From Trichuris trichiura (Eukaryota > Nematoda > Enoplea > Trichinellida > Trichuridae): a stretch of 64,000 nucleotides of DNA. The stretch lies in assembly GCA_037903355.1 (NCBI GenBank), contig JBAJFE010000018.1:248001-312000 (forward strand). Direction: 5' to 3'. The position numbers and the translations under genes were made by a program. Below the pieces are notes generated by a model. It searched no databases. It was not told the origin of the DNA and worked only from the letters and a program-made list of their open reading frames with translations. Positions 57,177 through 64,000 of the stretch are shown one piece after another. The number at the start of each line of letters is the position of its first letter. Within the stretch, counting starts at the first letter, position 1.

Positions 57177-57987
57177 TTGTTGACGTCTTCATCCCGCCGT
57201 CTCAAACAAAAACTTGACGAAATTAACAGTTTGTCAACTGGTTACTTAGGCACATGCCAAAAGATCTGTACGCATAGTAAAATTTCAATACATGTACTCT
57301 GGCGCAGACGCGTAATATCGAAAATTAGGCTAACACGATCAGTACACCCGTGCACTGCAACGGCTCCTGCTGAAAATCAAAGCGATTTTATGCTTGTTGA
57401 GATAAAGACGGCATACGTCTTCACAATCCTTTTTTTGACAAAACTGAGAAGCTTCAAACTCATTTATGTGGCCTTGTTTGATTTTGTTTCGATAAATACT
57501 ATTGATAAACAAGATGTTGCCCCACAGAATGACAGTTTTCTGTACACACGTGACTGCGCGAGATTCTTTTCAATAAACTATAAAATCTCCCATCGAAAGA
57601 TTAGGTAATAGGGTGTAAAAACGAAAACTGACATACAGGTTTCATGGGAATCATTAGGAACGCGATCGTAAAATCTGGTTTTCAGGAAGGAGTTATTGTT
57701 GGTGCATATACTCTAAAATACGGAGACTATGTTATGAACCACGAGTGCCTAATGGACTTATGCGACAACAAGCGTCTCTATTTTCATAAAAAAAACTTTG
57801 AGTGACGAAATCGAAGGGATAAAATATTCATCATTAGCTCGCATGATAATGCTGGATTGGCGATCATTTCAAAACGCTGACTCGTCGAAAGATAAAACAT
57901 TTCCGCTCAACGGAAAAGTAATCGTTCTACAATGTAGGCTGTCGATTGGTGTTACCGATTACGAAATCAATGACAGAGGACTGCCAT
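57177..57987 (+). pseudogene. Unidentified coding-like region with frameshift
   Basis: A 143-codon frame (57177-57608; contains DFMLVEIKTAYVFTILFL) is followed after a gap by MGIIRNAIVKSGFQEGVIVG... running to ...NKRLYFHKK. There an A8 run at about 57789 shifts the frame into SDEIEGIKYSSLARMIMLDW..., ending at 57987. The continuity of sense across the A-run suggests one former reading frame broken by a single-base change, or an assembly error. No family was recognised, and the first frame may be unrelated. Confidence 0.35.
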
Positions 57988-58303
57988 GACTGTCATTGTA
58001 AATGACTGAGCTCAATTAAGTATAGCAGGAAAAACTATGTTGAAAGGAAAAGAGTATCTGTTTATTTTTTCATTTCAAAAAAGCACTGAAATGATGCGCA
58101 GGATACTTGTAGACGCTGACGGCTTAGACCGTTCAGTACTGTATACTGCTTTGCGAATATTCGTCGGTGAGCAATTGTGTGCGGTTTTCTACAATTGTAT
58201 TATCTTTTCTGCTGTTCTGCAGAAAACTCGAGTGAAGATCGATAGCTGATCAGCTGAAGAATAAATATAACGGAAAGGTAAGATCGTTCCATTTATTAAG
58301 TAG

Positions 58304-58815
58304 TCGTTTAAACCCAAAATAAAACTTTTTCGGCTTTTGCAACTCGTTCGTTAAATCAACGTTTATTTTTAACGTTAATCCGTGGAGCTTTTGGGCCTTA
58401 TCTGGGCCCGTCATCAGCGTTCTGTGTCGCCCGTCGGGTCGGTCTTTATGTCAACAAGCCGCTCCGTCCGTCCGGCTTTGGCGGATATCACAGCCGTCCG
58501 GTCTATCTTGACCCATCGGGCTTTAGTCCCACCTAGCTCGTCAGACTTCGCGGCGAGCACCCAACCGACCTTCCACGACGGCGGCAACGCTAACAATGAG
58601 AGACAGCGAGCCTACAAACGATATACAGCCGTCTGCTTAACACAGACAGGTTTTAAACTAACATCTTTCCCGGGTCTTTTACCTTCTTTCTTCCATTTTT
58701 CTCGTTGTCCTCCTTTTTCATTTGTGGCCGCAAACACATTTGATTTTCTTTCTTCATTTTCTTTTTTCCTTTTCCAACGGGTACGTATATTCAAAATAAA
58801 ACTCGTTTAAACCCA
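58304..58815 (-). mobile_element. Penelope-like 3' end with 13-bp flanking repeats
   Basis: TCGTTTAAACCCA occurs at 58304-58316 and 58803-58815, flanking 486 bp of markedly higher GC than the surroundings. On the minus strand it carries a Lys-rich open tail (contains KWKKEGKRPGKD) and then CTGATGACGGGCCC...GGCCC...AAAAGCTCC (58417-58384), the hammerhead-like block found in the other Penelope-like ends, here with the conserved GAAA changed to AAAA. No reverse transcriptase remains. Confidence 0.7.
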
Positions 58816-60109
58816 TTTAAGTTTCATTGACGACTGCCTGTGTTCTCATGGCATGCGCCATTCTGCATGTTTCCTCTTAAAGGTATCAGCGTAGTGGACC
58901 GGTTTGAAAACTTTGCATTAATATATTGGCACTTCTTGAACGATTTACCAACTTTTTCTATTCCTTCAATGCTTTAGGCGCAGTAAGGAAGTTTAATAAA
59001 ACTGCGGTAGTAATGTTCATGTATCAAAAGCTACTCAAGAAAGCGATGATAGAATTGTCTCTTCAAGTTGTTAGACAGTTTCTTGAAGAATCGTATCGAT
59101 TAGCCAGGGTAGAATTGTCAGTGGCACATTTAAGCTTATAAAACTTAAATTTTCTGTTTGCTGAAAAAGCATGATAGAAATCGTTCTACCGATATTTTGG
59201 GATTACCATTTCGCAGCTGCTACACGACTGATTTAATCCTATGGTCGCTGTTTTGACTGGTCGACAACTGGCTGTGCGATCTTGTTATCTATTATTGTTT
59301 GTGGCTAAGATTATAGTATAGCGGGAGAAGATCTAAATTCCTTATCAAAATCCTGTTTATGCTCGCATAGTTATCTAAATCAACAAACCATATTACACGG
59401 TTCAATACTGGGTGGTTTGTGAGCTACAAACTGGGGGAATACATACGAATAAAGCAATTCAACTGGCCTAAGGTCAGGCAGTATCGATCATTCAATGCCT
59501 ATAATTTTAAATAAAGTAGAATTTTGAATAGTTTCATGCATAATGTAGAGGAATAGAGATGATATTCGTGCATACAGAAACGTCTTGCTCTCAAATATCA
59601 GCTGTAGTGACAACTTTTGAATTCATTTTGGTTGAGTAAACGTGATAAAACAAAGCGCTATTTTCTGTTGCTACTACAGAGGGGTTACCTGTTAGAGTCT
59701 TTGATTCTAGAAATTTCTAAAGCGAACTTTACTTCTTCAAGCAACTGGCAAAACGGAATTATTTGATAACTGGGTGTCATATGCAGCTTTTCGCAAACGG
59801 TCGGTGGTTTATAAGTGGATCTTTCTTTTGTCTCGCGGCTTATCCGATGAATTCCATTGATCAGACATATAATTCATATTAGATTGGAATGTTCTCCTGC
59901 CAGTCGTCCAGCTCATTCATCCCTTCATAGCTAAGCAATGTGTTCATCAGTTGAACGCTTTGGTGTAGTTTTCATCCTATCGAACTCTGTATTGTATTGT
60001 AACTCAAAGATTAGCTAACGGTTTGGGATTGATTTTCTGCTGCCTATTCATCCAGCATACTACAGTTAAGCGTTATTATACTTCCTTATACTTTAGTGCA
60101 TTTTCACAG
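58816..60109. other. Upstream region of the SIL1-like gene
   Basis: A short frame at 58926-59141 (QKLLKKAMIELSLQVVRQFL...) follows a plausible acceptor but cannot be linked in phase. The 5' exons expected for a SIL1-type protein were not found here. Confidence 0.35.
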
Positions 60110-62174
60110 TTTCAAAAAATGCGCATTGTTATCCCGACGAAATATTGGCATGCTTTCGGTCAGTTTGCAAAGGATTTTGGAATTCAGTCGCCCCGGCTTT
60201 TTGCAGCTGTAGGAAATGAAAAGCTCAGTAAACAGGTTTGTATGAACGATCTTCATCCATTAACAGTGTTATTCTACCTTTTGCTTTTGAACAGAATATT
60301 GCCGTTTTGAATGAAGCGTTGGCCAAGGAAAATGAATATACCGACGAGACGAAAAATATGCGACGTCTCGTGAAAGAGCTGTTAAATTTAGCTAGCCAAA
60401 ATTGGTCCAGCGACCTTGTTGAACGCACAGTGAAATTCTTGAAAGAACTAACGACAGTCTGCAATAGTGATGTTGTTATAATGGAGTTTATCAATATTGG
60501 CGGTGCTAAATTGTTGGCACCTTTTGTTTGTCAACCCAATGCTGAGGTCAAATTGTCTGCATTAGAGTTAACAAGTAAAGTTGTAGAAAATAGGCAGCAA
60601 TGTCAGAATGTGAGTACTACGTACGTGAGATATTATTATGTCAATGATTTTATAGTCGTTTGCCTCAGCTCATTTTATACCGATACTGATGCAAATTGTG
60701 AGCGATTACAGTTGCGATGTGGCACGACCAAAAGGATTCTACACTTTGTTTTGTATGCTGTTAAGTATACCACTCTTTGAAGTTAGCTTACCATACTTTT
60801 AGGCTTATGTTTCGGTAATAAGCACGTATCGCAGCTCTTCTGTGAGTGTAATGGCATTATGAAGCTTCTTTACCTTGCAGATAACCTAAAGCTAGGTGCC
60901 GCATCATGCATAATGTTGGCTAAAATATTGGAGCTGGTTCCGCAATACAAACATAAAATTAAATGACTTGCAAAGAGCAGAAATCTTTACTGATAAGCAT
61001 TATTTTCTCAATTATAGAACATGCATGTGAGCAAGGCGCAGTTTACGTGCTTGCTGACTTAGCAAGTAAGATTTCCGACGACTATCACAGACAGAAAGCG
61101 ATGGAAGCGATGCATTTGATTCTGGATGAATGCAGTCTGCTAGCGCCAGTAAGTAATGCGACATTTGTCCTCTCAGTTCTGTTTTCGCATAATCAGTTCT
61201 AGACAACAACAGCGGCAAACTAATTTTTAATTGCTGAGCATTAGCTAGAAAAACATCTTTAGTGCTGTTTCTGTTGATGTTGTTGTTTTTATTGCTGAAA
61301 AAATGAGTAAAAATTGTTGGTACCGTTTCGAGTAATGGTTTTATTCGGCGAGTTAAAGTTCTTTCAGTTCTATATACATTAGCATGCCTTTTCAGAACTT
61401 CTACGGACCTGTAAAAGTGATAGAGAAACTCAAAGAGCTGGCCGAGCTTTTCAGATTACAGGAAAATGCCCGGGTAAGGCAAAAATTACATTATTAAGTT
61501 GTTGCTCCCAGGAGTTCCGTAAATGTGGAAATGAACGAGCGTGCTTTTATCTTGCCACGGCTTGAATGTTGGTTGATGCTTTGCTGATTTAGGATCTGGC
61601 AAGATCTTGCATGGAGATTCTCTTGGAGGACGATGTGCACGGACCAGAGGAAAACAGGTGGGAGATTTAGTCTTAAGTCTTAAAAGATGTTGCTATTACC
61701 ATCGCGTGCTTTGTCGGCCATATTCATCCAGTGCTTTGTCTGCTTTATGTAATAGTGAAGTAGTAGTCATAGTCACTTGTTGGAAATTGATTGTATTAGC
61801 CTTTCTCTTTCGCACTGTCATATTTAAATTGCCGTTTTATGCAGTAGCCCGTTGCGGGTTGCTGTTTTGTGGCGTCAATAAATCATTGAGGTAACACGCA
61901 AACATAAGTAGTTCTATTTACAAAAGAAGGCCTATTCTGCTACTTTGGATAGCTTTTCTTCGCTTTTAACAAATGGTAAAGATTTGTTAGCTAGTCATTG
62001 TTTCACAATACCTGAACACGTTAATTCAAGTACAGATAATTTCACGTTGGTAAGCTTTCACATAGCGCGCTTATATGTTCATCTGCTGCTTAGTGTTTTC
62101 AGAACAACGATTATGAACAAATGTTTAACGAAAAGTTTATTGGTAACTTTATGCTAAAGAGGGAGAGCATTTAG
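60110..62174 (+). CDS. SIL1/HspBP1-like Hsp70 nucleotide-exchange factor, model incomplete
   Basis: Exon-like blocks: 60110-60235, 60295-60609, about 60823-60965, 61018-61148, 61396-61473, 61593-61657, 61930-62049, 62103-62174 (TAG). The second block is an armadillo-type helical region (RLVKELLNLASQNWSSDLVE, VIMEFINIGGAKLLAPFV) and the fourth and fifth (EQGAVYVLADLASKI...ILDECS, NFYGPVKVIEKLKELAELF) resemble the C-terminal part of SIL1, the ER exchange factor for BiP. Similarity to HspBP1 is the alternative. Problems: no GT donor is present after KHKIK (about 60963), and the 61657/61930 junction does not keep phase. The 5' exons with a signal peptide are not identified. It may be a working gene with unseen splice choices, or a decaying one. 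Confidence 0.5.
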
Positions 62175-63537
62175 CATGCCTTATTCAGTATCAGTTGCAA
62201 GATGAATGCTTGCCATGGAATGGATTGGTTCTCTAATCATAGTTGATTGAAGCGTTGTCCTTCTGTCGCTAAAACCTTTGGCAATATTCTCGTTCTTTAC
62301 GCATAACTACGTTCCCGTCTATAAGTTGATTACTCATTGCCTAATGAAAAGTATAGTTCTAAATCAATTCCTGTAAGATAAAAATTATGATACTCAGAAG
62401 CTTGCAATTCCGCCATGCTTCTTTAGGGAATAGTTAACTCTTACAGGAAGCATATTTGTTTTTGTAGAAATACTCTCACAATATCTGGAAGTCTCTCATC
62501 GTGTCAGACAGAGAAAACTGCTTTCTTTTGCCGTCAGGGTGCATGGAATGCGTTAAAGTCTCCTGCGAAACCGTGAGAAAGCGCAACCATTGTGAATTGA
62601 TTCATAATTGAACCCGTTCGTCAATAGAGAGCGCATTAATTTTTCAAGAGAATGCGATTCCAGTGGGAATCGATACCTGCGCTACGTTTACTTACTTCTC
62701 TATGGGTTATTCTGTAAATAAACTATGTAACTTGAGGAATTCAGTGTATAAGCTCAAATGTGACCTGAGATGCGTCGTGAATGCTAACAGTAAGTACGAA
62801 AACAGTAAAAGTGAATAACTTAATGCCTATGCATAGTAACATTTCTGAATATGCTTATACTAATAATAGCAGTATTGAATATTCTAAATTCATGCACTAG
62901 AATGTTTATCTTACAATATTACAACGTAATATAACGGGTTACATTGGTCTGTGGAAGCTTTTTTTGAAAGCGGGCCGATCGTTCCTCCACAAGGGTTGCT
63001 TTTTTAGTGGGAATCTTTAGGGGTCACTTGAACCTTCACCAGTTCAATGATGTCCATGGCTCCTCCTACCGACAGCTACCGAACAATTACCCGTTGACGA
63101 GGAGTGAACTTTCCTCGGTGAGAGACAACGTACAGTTAATGATGAGGCATGATTAGGTCCGAAAGCTTTGTTCGGAAATTAGAAACTTTTTAGGCATTGA
63201 ACTTGTCCTGAGAACGGGCCGTTTAACCACGAGAAGGGAAAAAACTTCGTCCATTGCCTGTTGGAATGCAGAGATTGGAAAATACCTCAACAAAACTGAA
63301 ACTATTACTTCTCAAAATCTGCGGATAACTTTGCCGCAGACTTTGTAGGTCTGTCGGACAAAATGAAGTCCAGTCCAGCTTTAAAGTATGAGATTGTTCA
63401 GCACAGAAAAGTTATATGAGCTTGCTGATACTTTATTTGTTTAAAATTTCGAAACTTAAACACTTTAAATTTACAAGACTATATGGCTCGCAACAAGTGT
63501 CTCTCATTAGTATAGTTGCACGAGTACTACCAGGTGC
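62175..63537. other. Gene-free stretch
   Basis: A/T-rich, with no supported feature; upstream exons of the ORF at 63538 may lie here but were not found. Confidence 0.35.
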
Positions 63538-63930
63538 ATGTGCATTGAGAGAAGTGAGATCTTACTAAATATGGAAATGTTACAAGAAAAGGCTAAGGAT
63601 GAAAAGTCAGCATCAGAGTATGACCGCATGGAAACTTGTTTTCTGAAGAGAACAATGTCAGAAGAATTTCCTATGGACTGCTCTGAAATCGAACCAACCC
63701 CTGAACCGCTGACTTTGGAGCAAGGGAGTTCCACTATGGCATTTAGGTGCTACTCTACGCCATATGAAGCAAAAATGGCAGAAGGCACAACACCAGCGAG
63801 TATCGTTGCTCCCACTGATGGTGAAACATCCAAGGAACAGTTGGGTAACGACCATGAGAACTTCCAAGATGAGCCGTCATGGGACTTTTTCATGGATATG
63901 GTCCCCGTGCGCAATGAATTTTTGAAATAA
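63538..63930 (+). CDS. Uncharacterised acidic protein
   Basis: 130 codons from ATG (MCIERSEILLNMEML...) to TAA, rich in Glu, Asp, Ser, Thr and Pro (SEIEPTPEPLTLEQGSST) and ending SWDFFMDMVPVRNEFLK. An AATAAA poly(A) signal lies 64 bases after the stop (63994-63999), which supports a real 3' end. No domain recognised. The ATG may be internal to a longer spliced gene. Confidence 0.5.
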   Translation: MCIERSEILLNMEMLQEKAKDEKSASEYDRMETCFLKRTMSEEFPMDCSEIEPTPEPLTLEQGSSTMAFRCYSTPYEAKMAEGTTPASIVAPTDGETSKEQLGNDHENFQDEPSWDFFMDMVPVRNEFLK

Positions 63931-63993
63931 CAACTTCAATTTAGCCATATTAAGCCATAATCGGGAAATGATAAAAAGCCGCCGTCCTGAAGA

Positions 63994-63999
63994 AATAAA
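63994..63999 (+). terminator. Poly(A) signal AATAAA
   Basis: Canonical AATAAA shortly after the stop codon at 63930. Confidence 0.6.
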
Positions 64000-64000
64000 T

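Noticed and set aside
58382..58810. 142-codon plus-strand frame
   Set aside because: Antisense to the Penelope-like 3' end; its openness follows from the GC-rich composition.
1..64000. tRNA genes
   Set aside because: GTTCGAA-like strings (for example near 4253 and 46162) lack matching A boxes and cloverleaf potential.

Overview
The window is nuclear DNA of an animal, most likely an enoplean (Trichuris-like) nematode. This is inferred from genes cut into many small exons by introns of about 50-60 bp with TTTTAG/TTTCAG acceptors, from a nematode-like PGM-1 reading, and from the load of hAT, pogo/Tigger and Penelope-like elements. No operons, CRISPR arrays or tRNA/rRNA genes were seen. Many exons are shorter than an ORF scan detects, so several models below were built by reading splice sites and checking phase by hand.

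Housekeeping genes: XRN2 (+, 1-4043, 5' end outside the window, 23 exons traced), EMC2 (-, 9317-10204, single exon), mRpL20 (+, 21748-22414, four exons), WDR33/CPSF subunit (+, 25786-36245, nine exons, two 3-kb introns holding transposons), a SIL1/HspBP1-like armadillo gene (+, 60110-62174, imperfect model) and an unknown acidic protein (+, 63538-63930).

Accessory regions: 6.3-8.5 kb and 18.5-21.0 kb are two copies of a 1.73-kb unit associated with 206-bp direct repeats. Each copy carries, in antisense, a multi-exon gene with an RVxF-type motif whose coding exons differ far more than its introns. Between them, 12.1-18.5 kb is a nest of hAT, pogo and Penelope-like debris with a back-to-back inverted satellite. 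From 40.9 to 56.4 kb lies a segmental duplication with PGM and WDR33 pseudogenes, a second hAT fragment and a cleanly inserted pogo-like element whose empty site survives in the paralogous copy. Within it, at 49342-49842 (-), is a compact three-exon gene for a secreted precursor ending in a 42-residue, strongly cationic, KR-released peptide. A second small two-exon gene lies at 54071-54418 (-).

Penelope-like 3' ends recur at 18.4, 39.0-39.3, 41.8 and 58.4 kb and share a hammerhead-ribozyme-like block. Two of these insertions have identical 13-14 bp flanking direct repeats.

The most interesting items are the fast-diverging repeat-borne gene pair, the cationic prepropeptide, and the dispersed hammerhead-like Penelope termini.
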